Shown: positions 19,885 to 29,180, numbered from the stretch's first letter. The stretch: DNA of 64,000 nt from Pseudoalteromonas xiamenensis (GCF_030994125.1 NZ_CP099917.1:2891001-2955000), one strand, 5' to 3'. Made by a program: numbers and translations. The notes: generated from the letters alone by a model not told the origin.

Positions 19885-20519
19885 CACCACAATAAGTTAA
19901 TTGCCAAAGCTATAAAAATGATCCCCGAAATACGGTCTATCCATCTTGGTGCGGCTGGATGAGTGCGAAAATAGTTCGCAATTTTATCGCCTCCATATAC
20001 GTACATACAGTCGATAGGAAAGGCGAAGATCGGGTACATCAAACCAAACAGTGCTAATTGCATTGTTGTCGAGGTTTCAAGTGAAGTATCAACAAACTGC
20101 GGTATAAACGCAATAAAGAACAAAGCAACTTTTGGGTTAAGGACTTCCGTCATCATGGCTTGAAACGTGACATTTTTCGCCGGTTTGGTTGAGACATGAG
20201 GTTTGTTCTCACTTTCAATTTGTGGCTTAAAGGTGTCCCATAGCGTCGTCACACCCAAGTAGCACAAGTACGCGGCACCTAAATATTGCACTGTAGCGTA
20301 AGCCGTCGGGGACGCTTTCAAAATTGCTGAAAGTCCCACTACAGCAAAAATAGTGTGTACAACTCCGCCTAACGCGAATCCAAGCGCACTTTGCATTCCG
20401 GCACGTCGTCCATGCGTAAACGTTTGTGCCATTAAAAATGCATTAGAAGGGCCTGGCGCGACTGCAATGACGAAGCTTGCCAACAAAAAAGACAGAACGA
20501 ATTCAGGATTTAAGATCAT
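19884..20519 (-). CDS. LysE/RhtB family amino-acid exporter
   Basis: A 211-residue inner-membrane protein with about six hydrophobic segments and the family opening [37 protein letters not shown]. Members export amino acids such as homoserine, threonine or lysine, or related metabolites. The substrate is not predictable. The stop overlaps the mgsA start, forming a two-gene unit, which is an unusual pairing. It is not linked to the thr operon 20 kb away. Confidence 0.87.
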   Translation of the reverse strand: MILNPEFVLSFLLASFVIAVAPGPSNAFLMAQTFTHGRRAGMQSALGFALGGVVHTIFAVVGLSAILKASPTAYATVQYLGAAYLCYLGVTTLWDTFKPQIESENKPHVSTKPAKNVTFQAMMTEVLNPKVALFFIAFIPQFVDTSLETSTTMQLALFGLMYPIFAFPIDCMYVYGGDKIANYFRTHPAAPRWIDRISGIIFIALAINLLW

Positions 20520-20600
20520 GACAGGGTATTTTTTATTATTTTGGAAGGCTCTAGTCTAACGAGATAGATATAAATTTGAAATGCAATACGAGTGTAAAAA

Positions 20601-20626
20601 ATAAAAAGCGGACCACTTAGGTCCGC
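20601..20626 (-). terminator. Intrinsic terminator of the subtilisin gene
   Basis: Minus-strand GCGGACC / GGTCCGC hairpin with a five-base loop and then TTTTTATTTTTT. Confidence 0.9.
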
Positions 20627-20644
20627 AATATAACTGGTTGGGAG

Positions 20645-22483
20645 TTAGAACACCACAGTTTGAGTAGTTGAACACGCTGTGGTTGAGCCTTGTTCACAAA
20701 CTTGGTAAGCGAAGCTACCGCTGCCTTTACCGCTGATGGTATCTGTGTAGCTATTATCGTTGGCTGTTGTGACAATTTTGTTACCGTCACGATAAATATC
20801 TACACTTGATGTGCCCGCATTTTGCCAGTTCAAATCGACATATTTGTTTCCGCGACTCTTATAACCGCTTACGGATAGTGTGATTGACGAATCACCGCCA
20901 CCGTTGTCACCGCCATTGTCGCCGCCAGCACAACCGTTTGCCGTTAAATAAGTTACTGCATCGGCTGCTTGCACAATACCGTAACCGAAATGAACGTCTT
21001 TACCAGCCGCACCTGAATCACGCGCAGTTGCCTTAAGTGCATTACGAATTTCAGTTCCTGTACACTCTGGGAAGTTAGACCAAACAAGTGCAGCCATACC
21101 AGATACCGCTGGTGTCGCCATAGAGGTACCGCTCATGAAGCCATAGTCTGCAGTACCGATATTAATTGTTGCACTTGATGCCGACATAAGAGCCGTTCTA
21201 TCTTCAAACGCAGCGCCAACTGCCGGGATTGTCGTTGTATTCGTGTCGCCAAGCGTACCGTAAAGCATGCCCGCTTCATTATTAACGATAATTGCGCCAA
21301 TGCCGCCAGACGCTTCACAGTTTGCTACTTTGTCGTGGAATGAAATAGTGCCTCGGTCAATCAAACACACTTTGCCATTCGCCGCATTGTCCGTCGCTTC
21401 CGCTGTTCCCATAAAGTATAGAGAACCAGATGCATTACCCGCATTTTCCATTGATGAAGAAGCAAATGCCGCACCATCAACCGTCATACTTGCGGTTGTA
21501 GCCATGCCTGCAGGATACGTTGACAAAGTATCTACACCGCCCGCTGTTACTTCAACACAGATAGTTTCATCTTCTTTTGCTTGCTTACCACGGCCAGACA
21601 AACAGCTAGGGTATTGAGAAAAATCTGCAATTTGGTCGTTATTATCGTTTGCACCGATCATCATTACTGATGGGTAGCCTGCAGGGTATGAGCGTACGTC
21701 ATTTCCATCGTTACCTGCCGCTGCAACAACAAGGCCACCCGCTGCGGTAAAGCTTGCAAAGGCGTTTGACTCAGTTGTATTTGAACCACCGCCACCTAGG
21801 CTCATGCTAATGATGTTTGCACCCGCTGCAGAACATAGATTTGCTGCATGTGCCAAGTCTGATGAATAGCCCCAACCTTCCGCGTTGAACACTTTGATAA
21901 TGTGCATATTCACACCTGGTGCCATACCAATCACACCAATGTTATTGTCCGCTGCACCAATTGTACCTGCTACGTGTGTACCGTGTGGGCCGCCGTTTTC
22001 ATTCCAGTTGCCTGTGCCTGAATCATTGTCACCTGTAATGTTGCCCCAGATGAAATCAGGGTTAGAAGCATCAAGCCCAGAATCAATGATACACACCTTC
22101 ATGCCTGCATTAGGATTGAAAGTTACTTGGTTCGCTTGTGATTGATATACTGCGTATGGTGTGATCTGTTTGGTCATTGGATCGCCAAGATCGTCGTTAT
22201 AAAGACCCATAGCAGTACGTTTGTAGTCTACTTCAATTGCTTTAACATGAGGGTTGTTCATTAGACCTTTAACGTGGTCTAAATCTTTACCAGAAAAGGT
22301 CGCTGCAAAGAAACCGTCACCATCGACGTGTAACTCTGCACCCGCTTGCTTAGCAAGCGCTTTAATGATGCCTTTGGAATTGTTATCTACTTGAATAATG
22401 TAACGATCGTTGTCTGCCATTGTCTGACCTGCAAAACAAACGCCCGCAAGAAGTAATGCTGATGTGTATTTGTTCAATTTCAT
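20645..22483 (-). CDS. Secreted subtilisin-like serine protease (S8) with PA insert and FN3-like tail
   Basis: A 612-residue pre-pro-protease. Signal peptide to about residue 23, then an I9-type inhibitor propeptide (RYIIQVDNN...) to about 90. The S8 catalytic triad is Asp134 (IIDSGLD), His170 (HGTHVAGT) and Ser near 454 (GTSMATP). A protease-associated (PA) segment, CLIDRGTISFHDKVANCEASGG, is inserted between His and Ser. A Gly/Asp/Asn linker near 515-525 leads to a C-terminal fibronectin-III-like domain. It resembles extracellular alkaline proteases of marine Alteromonadales used for protein scavenging. Monocistronic; inverted repeats lie upstream. Confidence 0.93.
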   Translation of the reverse strand: MKLNKYTSALLLAGVCFAGQTMADNDRYIIQVDNNSKGIIKALAKQAGAELHVDGDGFFAATFSGKDLDHVKGLMNNPHVKAIEVDYKRTAMGLYNDDLGDPMTKQITPYAVYQSQANQVTFNPNAGMKVCIIDSGLDASNPDFIWGNITGDNDSGTGNWNENGGPHGTHVAGTIGAADNNIGVIGMAPGVNMHIIKVFNAEGWGYSSDLAHAANLCSAAGANIISMSLGGGGSNTTESNAFASFTAAGGLVVAAAGNDGNDVRSYPAGYPSVMMIGANDNNDQIADFSQYPSCLSGRGKQAKEDETICVEVTAGGVDTLSTYPAGMATTASMTVDGAAFASSSMENAGNASGSLYFMGTAEATDNAANGKVCLIDRGTISFHDKVANCEASGGIGAIIVNNEAGMLYGTLGDTNTTTIPAVGAAFEDRTALMSASSATINIGTADYGFMSGTSMATPAVSGMAALVWSNFPECTGTEIRNALKATARDSGAAGKDVHFGYGIVQAADAVTYLTANGCAGGDNGGDNGGGDSSITLSVSGYKSRGNKYVDLNWQNAGTSSVDIYRDGNKIVTTANDNSYTDTISGKGSGSFAYQVCEQGSTTACSTTQTVVF

Positions 22484-22531
22484 TCTTATTATCTCTTAAC
22501 AACCTGTTGCGTGATGTTGGTTATGTGTAAA

Positions 22532-22551
22532 TAACCAGTTAACGCTGGTTA
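22532..22551. promoter_or_regulatory. Inverted repeat upstream of the subtilisin gene
   Basis: TAACCAG-TTAACG-CTGGTTA, a perfect seven-base dyad 49 bp before the protease start. It could be an operator or a leader hairpin. No regulator is recognised. Confidence 0.45.
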
Positions 22552-22707
22552 AGATGGACGAATTTTGAAACATTGTAAATAGATTTTGTTGAAAAAATCG
22601 GTATGTTTGAGAGCGATTTATTCTATAGGTATAAAGATTTTATATTACTGGAAGTCTATACGTTTTGCTGTATTTTATTGGGGTACGGCAATGGTATTGA
22701 GATTTTT

Positions 22708-22744
22708 TTGCATAACTGAACCTTATTCAGGTTCAATTATGCAA
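22708..22744. repeat. Long imperfect palindrome between exporter gene and protease gene
   Basis: TTGCATAA / TTATGCAA and TGAACCT / AGGTTCA form a 15-of-16 matched stem with loop TATTC. It lies just past the stop of the Bcr/CflA gene. The minus strand has an A run after the stem instead of Ts, so it is not a standard terminator for that gene. Confidence 0.7.
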
Positions 22745-22758
22745 GAGGTCGGATTTGT

Positions 22759-23943
22759 TTAGATTGGGTGGTACTGTTGTCTTTTTCGGGATAGTAAGGC
22801 GAGGCAAAATGGTAATAAGGCTAGTAGATGAAGTGCAATTCGCTCAGGGGCAGCCAAACCTAGCGGTTGACTTAAAAATGCCAAAAACCCAGCGCCACTC
22901 ATTTGCATGACACCAATTAACGCAGAAGCAGTACCGGCCTGTTTAGCAAAGGGTGACAGGGCGTTGCCGGCAGCGGCCCCGAGACTTAATGAAAAACCAA
23001 CAGATGCAACGAAGATAGGGAGCATAATTGCTATTGGGGATGCAATGTCCTTTGCGAGTAAAAGACCTACAGCCGAAATCACAAACAGCGTAAGACCGGT
23101 GATGAGGGCATGACGACTGTGGTTTTTTATCCACTTTGGCGCGATGAAACTTGCCACAATGCTGATGACAGCATTTACCGTAAACCAGAATGTAAACTCA
23201 TTCATGTCTTTACCGAGATGTATCATAATCCAGCCGGGTACAGTGGTGACAAAAACCAAAATGCCTGACATACCAATCATTGTAATCGCTGCATTAAACA
23301 TGAACTGTTTGTGGCGTACAAAAGGCATAAAACGACGAAAATCTAAAATATGGCCTTCATAAACAGTATCGCTTGGCTTAGTTTCTCTGAAGAGAATACT
23401 GACAAGAATTAAACCTAATGCGGCAAACAAAGACAAAAATAAAAAGTTGGCTCGCCATCCAAATTGCTGAGTAAGATAAGCACCAAAAATAGGTGCAAGC
23501 GCAGGAATAAAGCACACAATGCCATTCAAATAGGTGATGATTGCACCACTTTTTTTCCCGTCAAAGCTATCTCGGACAATCGAAAAACACGCGACGAACG
23601 TTGCACATGCACCAAAGCCTTGGATTACTCGTGCAGCCATCATGATTGGCCAATCATTTGCGTAGGTCGCTAGCAACCCACCCAGGCCATAAAGCATAAT
23701 ACCTATAAGCGCAACTGGTTTACGACCTAGTCTATCGGCCAAGGGACCTGCAATAAGTTGACCTAGTCCGACACTTAACATGAAAATGGAGACGGTTTGT
23801 TGGATCTTGGCTTCACTCACCGCTAAGTCATCCGACATAGCGACAAACGCAGGCAAATATAAGTCTATTGCCAACGGGCAAAAAATAACGAGAAAAATCA
23901 GAATTAGCCAAATGTGAAAAGTGGGACGGGTGATAGTTGTCAT
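22759..23943 (-). CDS. Bcr/CflA family multidrug efflux MFS transporter
   Basis: A 394-residue, twelve-segment drug:proton antiporter. Family marks are CPLAIDLYLPAFVAMSDDL in the first helix, LGQLIAGPLADRLGRKPVALIG (the MFS loop 2-3 motif) and the antiporter motif region VIQGFGACATFVACFSIVRD. ATG 23943 is chosen because GGAG lies five bases before it; a GTG six bases upstream is in frame but poorly placed. The drug range is unknown. Confidence 0.9.
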   Translation of the reverse strand: MTTITRPTFHIWLILIFLVIFCPLAIDLYLPAFVAMSDDLAVSEAKIQQTVSIFMLSVGLGQLIAGPLADRLGRKPVALIGIMLYGLGGLLATYANDWPIMMAARVIQGFGACATFVACFSIVRDSFDGKKSGAIITYLNGIVCFIPALAPIFGAYLTQQFGWRANFLFLSLFAALGLILVSILFRETKPSDTVYEGHILDFRRFMPFVRHKQFMFNAAITMIGMSGILVFVTTVPGWIMIHLGKDMNEFTFWFTVNAVISIVASFIAPKWIKNHSRHALITGLTLFVISAVGLLLAKDIASPIAIMLPIFVASVGFSLSLGAAAGNALSPFAKQAGTASALIGVMQMSGAGFLAFLSQPLGLAAPERIALHLLALLPFCLALLSRKRQQYHPI

Positions 23944-24095
23944 AAGCACTCCAAATTAGAGTGGCTATTCTAGCTTTTTGAACGCAAATGAACAGGACTT
24001 AAGTACCATATGGTCATTGTTCATTCGTATTCATAGAGGTTTACTTGAACTGGTCAGATGTGTATGCTGTTTGAGCAAATTTTTGGAGAAGTAGC

Positions 24096-24569
24096 ATGAG
24101 CTCAGCACTATTAAAAACGTACAAAAGAATGATGATGTTGCCCTTTGGTAACTGGCTTTTCTCGAAAGCGGTGTGCGTTAAAGCCCCTTATTTCTCCACC
24201 ATTAAACCGTATATCAAAGAGTTAAAGCCAGGTTCGTGTAAAGCGATTATGCCAAAACGTCGTGCGGTGCTAAATCACATCGGGACGGTCCACGCCATTG
24301 CACAATGTAATCTCGCTGAACTGTGTGCGGGTGTGATGGTGGATGCGACGATACCAAATAAAACCCACCGCTGGATCCCAAGAGGGATGAATGTGCAATA
24401 CCTACAAAAAGCAACGAGTGATCTCAGCGCCATCGCTGAAATTCACGTTCCAGCAGTGTGGCAAGACAAGCAAGACTTAATTGTTCCAGTTGAAATCTTT
24501 GACGATGGTGGCAATTTAGTTTTTCATGCCGATGTAACAATCTACATTACAGCAAAAAAAGCGCATTAA
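24096..24569 (+). CDS. Hot-dog fold protein, DUF4442
   Basis: A 157-residue protein matching the DUF4442 family of thioesterase-like hot-dog domains. The block NHIGTVHAIAQCNLAELCAGVM corresponds to the long hot-dog helix that carries acyl-CoA-binding residues. A good GGAGAAG ribosome site precedes the ATG. Thioesterase activity is inferred only from fold. The stop codon lies inside the loop of its terminator hairpin. Confidence 0.8.
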   Translation: MSSALLKTYKRMMMLPFGNWLFSKAVCVKAPYFSTIKPYIKELKPGSCKAIMPKRRAVLNHIGTVHAIAQCNLAELCAGVMVDATIPNKTHRWIPRGMNVQYLQKATSDLSAIAEIHVPAVWQDKQDLIVPVEIFDDGGNLVFHADVTIYITAKKAH

Positions 24570-24579
24570 GCGCTTTTTT
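24554..24579. terminator. Bidirectional terminator, DUF4442 gene / bactofilin gene
   Basis: AAAAAAAGCGC-ATTAA-GCGCTTTTTT, with A and T runs on both sides, between convergent genes. Confidence 0.88.
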
Positions 24580-24625
24580 CATGTCAACTTGTTACTACGT
24601 TGCCCTTGCATTAGATGTTAGAGGA

Positions 24626-25018
24626 TTATTGTTGAGCATCGACACTCTTTTGCGAAGGAACCGCGATAGAAGTAACACTGGCAGCTTGATGTTTATGGGT
24701 AAGGTTGCCTTCTACAATCGCACCGGCTTCCATACTCAGCGTATCATGAATGACATCACCGTTGACATTGGCGGTCTTTTCGATTGTTACTTTTTCCGCG
24801 TTGATGGTCCCCTCGACAGAACCTTGCACGATAACGCTTTGGGCGTGAACATTGCCTTTAACACGTCCGGACTCTCCAACAACAAGATGGGTAACGTGTA
24901 TTTGTCCTATTACCGAGCCATCCAGCTGAAGTTCGCCGTCACATTGAACTTCGCCTTTTAATTCGAACCCTTGGGCTAGATAGGAAAACGTATTGGACTC
25001 TTTCTTTTTATTGAACAC
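24626..25018 (-). CDS. Bactofilin (polymer-forming cytoskeletal protein)
   Basis: A 130-residue bactofilin. The central 90 residues are the right-handed beta-helix of short repeats (GEVQCDGELQLDGSVIGQI, then VKGNVHAQSVIVQGSVEGTI), flanked by short disordered ends. Bactofilins self-assemble without nucleotides into filaments that place cell-wall enzymes. The GTG start at 25018 overlaps the end of the M23 peptidase gene by 11 bases, so the two are co-translated and likely work together in cell shape or localised wall remodelling, as in other bactofilin/M23 pairs. Confidence 0.92.
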   Translation of the reverse strand: MFNKKKESNTFSYLAQGFELKGEVQCDGELQLDGSVIGQIHVTHLVVGESGRVKGNVHAQSVIVQGSVEGTINAEKVTIEKTANVNGDVIHDTLSMEAGAIVEGNLTHKHQAASVTSIAVPSQKSVDAQQ

Positions 25019-26225
25019 TGCTTAACGCCTTCGTCAGTTTAATGGGATTAATATGTTTATCATTATGCAATACTTCATAATGTAAATGCGTACTAGTGCT
25101 ACGTCCAGTACTTCCCATCAAAGCGATAACATCTTGCTTTGTGACTTGTTGACCTTTTTCCACTTTAATCGTGTGTAAGTGACCAAAACGAGTCTTTACA
25201 CCGTTCGCATGTTGCAGCTCGATAAAGTTACCGTAACCACCATTGCGTCCAGCCCGAACTACTGTGCCATCAGCTGGTGCGAAAATCCGAGTTTTGTGCC
25301 AACCAGCTAAGTCTACGCCTTTGTGAAAAGCACGTTGTCCGGTCATTGGATCTTTTCTAAGGCCGTAATTGCTCGAAATATAGTAATTCTCAGCGGGGAG
25401 GGAACTTGGGAGCTGTGCAACGACTTGTTCCAGTTCATTCAATTTAACTAATTCGTCTGCCAGTTGGAGGTAATCGACGGGCAGTGTATCGTCTTCAACT
25501 TGATGAAGCGGACCACCTTGTGCTTCAGTGCTTTGCGTAGCACTCAACACGCCTGCTTCAGATAAGCTCGTTTTAATGTTTTCTTGTCTCGATTCGATTT
25601 GCATTGCGAGTCTGTCGCGGAATTGTTGCAGTTGTTCATCGAGTGCATCAACTTGCATCGCAAAGGGTGGAAGGCTAAGCGACTCATCGCGTTGTTTTTC
25701 TTCTTGAGGTGCATCCGGAACAGACAATTGAATCGGATCTTGTACCTCTGTAGGATGCACATCGGGCAAATTAAGTAATTCTTCTTGTGTCAAAGCCGCT
25801 TCTTCCGCTGCATGCTCTGTTGTTAACTCGGGACTCGTGTCTAGCGCTGCGATTGACTCAGTAGGAGTCTGAGTAAGACTACTTGGCAGAGAATCGACGA
25901 CTTCTTGTAATAATGTTTGTTTTTGCTGCAAGTTAGTTAGCTGAGCTTGTTGTTCAGCGATGGTAGCCTCGAGTTTTTGTTTCTCTTCAAGCCATTTAGA
26001 CGAATTTGAGTGACCTTCAGCGGTAATTGATTCGATTACTGCGGTTTTATCAAAAAAACCTCGAGTTGATACGGTAGTCCAAGCGGTTGTAGCCAAGAAT
26101 AGAAACAGCATAAACCACTGCATAGCGCGGCTTACGTGCCAAGTTGAAACGTGGCCCGAACGACGTATGAGTATTTGTTTTGGTTGGAATATACGCGAAA
26201 AAATGTGCGTGATACGTGCTGTCAT
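25008..26225 (-). CDS. Membrane-anchored M23 (LytM-type) peptidoglycan peptidase
   Basis: A 405-residue protein. One transmembrane segment lies near residues 33-50 (MQWFMLFLFLATTAWTT), then a coiled coil rich in Gln/Glu (about 75-115), a long acidic linker, and a C-terminal M23 domain. Zinc residues are visible in FHKGVDLAG (HxxxD) and HLHYEV, with GHLH between them, so the enzyme looks active. It should cut peptide cross-links in the periplasm. It overlaps the bactofilin gene, which suggests filament-guided cutting. Confidence 0.92.
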   Translation of the reverse strand: MTARITHIFSRIFQPKQILIRRSGHVSTWHVSRAMQWFMLFLFLATTAWTTVSTRGFFDKTAVIESITAEGHSNSSKWLEEKQKLEATIAEQQAQLTNLQQKQTLLQEVVDSLPSSLTQTPTESIAALDTSPELTTEHAAEEAALTQEELLNLPDVHPTEVQDPIQLSVPDAPQEEKQRDESLSLPPFAMQVDALDEQLQQFRDRLAMQIESRQENIKTSLSEAGVLSATQSTEAQGGPLHQVEDDTLPVDYLQLADELVKLNELEQVVAQLPSSLPAENYYISSNYGLRKDPMTGQRAFHKGVDLAGWHKTRIFAPADGTVVRAGRNGGYGNFIELQHANGVKTRFGHLHTIKVEKGQQVTKQDVIALMGSTGRSTSTHLHYEVLHNDKHINPIKLTKALSSVQ

Positions 26226-26285
26226 CTAGTCAATATTAGTTCAAAGATCGGCATAATTTATCAAGTTTTGCCCAAAACGCCAGCA

Positions 26286-26323
26286 AAAAAACAAAAAACG
26301 GGGTGTTTTTAGAACACCCCGTT
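26286..26323 (-). terminator. Intrinsic terminator of fahA
   Basis: AACGGGGTGTT / AACACCCCGTT, loop five bases, followed on the minus strand by TTTTGTTTTTTT. Confidence 0.9.
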
Positions 26324-26348
26324 GTTTTACTTGAATAAAAAATCAATG

Positions 26349-27656
26349 TTATTTAGCAGGTAAAACTGTCGATTCAACGCTTCCGAAACCGATGCGTGCG
26401 AAACCGGCTTTTTCACACCAACCACGCATAATCACTTTATCGCCATCTTCTAAGAATGTGCGAGATTCGCCGTTGTTTAGCGTGATTGACTCTTTACCAC
26501 CGCGAGTAAGTTCTAGTAGCGAACCTGCTTCTTCGTGTAAAGGACCCGATTGTGTTCCCGAACCAATCATGTCTCCAGCTTGGAAGTTACAGCCGTTTAC
26601 TGTGTGATGCGCAACCATTTGCGCCACAGTCCAGTATGAGTGTTTAAAGCTTGATTGTGAAACCACGCTTGGAGCTGCGCTTTCTGCTCGCATTTTAGCC
26701 GTTTCAATCGCCACATCCATCATGATGTCGTAAGAGCCAACTTCGCGATTTTTCTCTGATTCAAGATATGGCATAGGCTGCGGATCGTTTTCATCGCGTA
26801 ACCAAGTCGTACGGTAAGGCGCTAAAGCTTCGTTCGTAACAACCCAAGGAGAAACTGTTGAAGCAAAGTTTTTCGCAAGGAATGGACCAAGTGGTTGGTA
26901 TTCCCAAGCTTGTAAATCACGAGCAGACCAGTCATTGAACAAACAGAAACCGAATACGTGGCTATCTGTATCGTCAAGAGCAATGCTGTCACCTAATGCA
27001 TTACCTTTCCCAAGGTAAATACCTACTTCTAGTTCGTAATCTAAACGTTTACACGGACCAAAACTCGGCGCCTCAGCATCAGGTGCTTTAGTTTGTCCTT
27101 TAGGACGAGGGAACGTTTGGCCAGAAACCCCGATCGATGATGAACGACCATGATAGCCAATCGGTACCCATTTGTAGTTTGGTAGTAATGGATTATCAGG
27201 ACGGAACAATTTACCTACAGCGGTGGCGTGATAGATAGAAGTATAAAAATCGGTGTAATCGCCAATGTGACAGGGCAAATCATATTCAACGTCTTCCTGA
27301 GCGATAAGAGTTGCTTCAATAGCGGCCTTTTCGCTCGCGCCTTCACGCAGTGCCTTAGAGAGCGCTAAACGTAATGCTGACCAGAATGATTGGCCCAGGC
27401 TCATAAAGTGGTTTAGCGTGGGTTCGCTTGCCGCTTTCGCGGCCGTTGCCGCTTCACCGCTGAATAATGTCGCGACTGCAGCAAGATCGACAACTTGATC
27501 ACCAATCGCAACACCACCACGGAATGCTTCAGCACTGCCTTTGCGGCGGAAGATAGCGAACGGCAGATTTTGGATAGGGAAATCACTTTTGCCAGTATTT
27601 GCCGACTCGACCCAACTTTTCAGGGCAACGTCATGTGTTTCGTTGATAAAAGACAT
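26349..27656 (-). CDS. fahA: Fumarylacetoacetase
   Basis: Last enzyme of tyrosine breakdown, splitting fumarylacetoacetate to fumarate and acetoacetate. A 435-residue FAH protein with the N-terminal SH3-like domain and the metal-binding core DFYTSIYHATAVG, YELEVGIYLGKGN and FNDWSARDLQAWEYQPLGPFLAKNFASTVSPWVV. ATG 27656 is favoured: AGGA lies six bases before it, whereas it abuts the ATG at 27662. It follows hpd on the same strand, but a hairpin stands between them, so it may have its own promoter. hmgA and maiA are not in the window. Confidence 0.95.
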   Translation of the reverse strand: MSFINETHDVALKSWVESANTGKSDFPIQNLPFAIFRRKGSAEAFRGGVAIGDQVVDLAAVATLFSGEAATAAKAASEPTLNHFMSLGQSFWSALRLALSKALREGASEKAAIEATLIAQEDVEYDLPCHIGDYTDFYTSIYHATAVGKLFRPDNPLLPNYKWVPIGYHGRSSSIGVSGQTFPRPKGQTKAPDAEAPSFGPCKRLDYELEVGIYLGKGNALGDSIALDDTDSHVFGFCLFNDWSARDLQAWEYQPLGPFLAKNFASTVSPWVVTNEALAPYRTTWLRDENDPQPMPYLESEKNREVGSYDIMMDVAIETAKMRAESAAPSVVSQSSFKHSYWTVAQMVAHHTVNGCNFQAGDMIGSGTQSGPLHEEAGSLLELTRGGKESITLNNGESRTFLEDGDKVIMRGWCEKAGFARIGFGSVESTVLPAK

Positions 27657-27732
27657 TGTCATTCCTAGAGTTACAACCTTAAACCGGAGGAGAAACCTCT
27701 CATTTTTTAAGGTTTTGAATTATATAAACACG

Positions 27733-27760
27733 AAAAGCAGCTAATACTTTAGCTGCTTTT
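27733..27760 (-). terminator. Intrinsic terminator after hpd
   Basis: AAAAGCAGCTAA-TACT-TTAGCTGCTTTT, twelve-base stem between hpd and fahA. On the minus strand TATAAT follows shortly after and may be the -10 of a fahA promoter. Confidence 0.8.
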
Positions 27761-27776
27761 GTTTGCACTTTCGAGC

Positions 27777-28823
27777 TTAGATCACGCCGCGACGTTCTTG
27801 GTCACGTTCGATTGATTCGAATAGCGCTTGGAAGTTACCTTCACCGAATCCGCCATCATCAACACGTTGGATCATTTCAATAAAGATTGGACCAAACAGG
27901 TTTTTAGTGAAGATTTGCAGTAAATAACAGTTTTCACTTTGGCTATCTACCAAGATTTGATGTTGTCTGATTTTCTCACGATCTTCTTTAACCCACGGTA
28001 CACGGTCGAAAATTGTGTCATAGTAGTGGTCAACGATATCGAGAGTTTGGATACAAGATTTATCCAGTTTATCCAATGAACCCACTAAGTCGTTTGTTAA
28101 AAATGCAAGATGCTGAACACCTGGGCCATTGTATTCATTCAAGTATTCATCAATTTGGTTATTGTTATTATCTTTACCTTCATTGATAGGAATGCTGAAT
28201 GTGCCACACGGCGACTTCAATGCGTAAGAAAGCAGAGCTGTTTTTTGACCTTTAATGTCAAAATAACGAACTTCAGTAAAGCCGAACACTTCTTTGTAGA
28301 AGTTTGCCCATGTTTCCATAGTGCCTTTGTAAACGTTGTTCGTTAGGTGGTCTACACGAAGGAAACCTTTATCTTCAACAATTGTTGGCTCTTCCAAATC
28401 AACAAAGTCTTGCTCGTAAATAGAACCTTTGTCGCCAAAAACATCAATGAAATAAATTAGGCTATCACCAATACCATAGATTGCAGGGTAAGGGAGATCT
28501 TTGTTTGCTGATTCTGTTGCTGGCTTAGCTCCACGCTCTACCGCAAGATCAAACGCTTTTTGAGCATCAACAACACGCCAGCCCATAGAACAAATTGCAG
28601 GGCCGTGGCTTTTTGCAAACTCAGCAGAAAAACCAGCACGTTCGTTATTTAGAAGAAAATGAATATCGTGTTGATTGTAGTAGCTGATGTCTTTGTCTTT
28701 AAACTTCTTTAGTTTTGAGAAACCAAAGTCACTGAACACTTGGTGCATGTAATCTGCATCAGGAGTCGCGTATTCTGTAAATTCGATGCCTACAAGGCCT
28801 AATGGATTGTTTACTTCACTCAT
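27777..28823 (-). CDS. hpd: 4-hydroxyphenylpyruvate dioxygenase
   Basis: Converts 4-hydroxyphenylpyruvate to homogentisate, the first committed step of tyrosine catabolism and the source of pyomelanin when homogentisate accumulates. A 348-residue two-barrel VOC-fold enzyme. The iron ligands are in FLRVDHLTNNV (His), GPGVQHLAFLTND (His) and FGPIFIEMIQR (Glu), all intact. A GGGAGA ribosome site precedes the ATG. A weak TyrR-like site lies about 110 bp upstream, and tyrR itself is nearby. Confidence 0.96.
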   Translation of the reverse strand: MSEVNNPLGLVGIEFTEYATPDADYMHQVFSDFGFSKLKKFKDKDISYYNQHDIHFLLNNERAGFSAEFAKSHGPAICSMGWRVVDAQKAFDLAVERGAKPATESANKDLPYPAIYGIGDSLIYFIDVFGDKGSIYEQDFVDLEEPTIVEDKGFLRVDHLTNNVYKGTMETWANFYKEVFGFTEVRYFDIKGQKTALLSYALKSPCGTFSIPINEGKDNNNNQIDEYLNEYNGPGVQHLAFLTNDLVGSLDKLDKSCIQTLDIVDHYYDTIFDRVPWVKEDREKIRQHQILVDSQSENCYLLQIFTKNLFGPIFIEMIQRVDDGGFGEGNFQALFESIERDQERRGVI

Positions 28824-29180
28824 TGTCTTTCTCCCGCAATTAACGGCTGCGATACGTTTTATATTGTGGACTGATCATCTTGCAAATCGTTTCAAAGAGG
28901 AAGATCTCGGCCCTAAATGGGATTGTTGGAAATGTAAATTTAGTTGCACAAGAAACCATTTATTTCCGCTGAAATGCGCCAATTTTAATTTTGACTAATT
29001 TTGGGGGGATATTGACGCTAATTGCACGTCGAACAGGTCGAGTGAATTGAATTTTTTGCTGTTAAGTTGTTGATTTAAATTGTTTAATTTGTTTTTTTGT
29101 AAAAAAGGAATGATTTTTAAGACGGGGTGTTAGCACACAGTAAAAAGAAAGAAACGCAATAAACTGTAAATATTTATATA
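28824..29180. other. Upstream region of hpd
   Basis: About 360 bp between hpd and the peptide transporter terminator. It holds the hpd promoter region and a possible TyrR site. Poly-T/poly-A tracts near 29085-29106 are the only other notable feature. Confidence 0.4.
28933..28950. promoter_or_regulatory. Possible weak TyrR box upstream of hpd
   Basis: TGTAAA-N6-TGCACA compared with the TyrR consensus TGTAAA-N6-TTTACA: one perfect half, two mismatches in the other. It lies 110 bp from the hpd start. Chance occurrence in AT-rich DNA is possible. Confidence 0.3.

Noticed and set aside
24581..24961. 126-codon plus-strand frame opposite the bactofilin gene
   Set aside because: It is antisense to a well supported bactofilin beta-helix whose repeats leave an open mirror frame.
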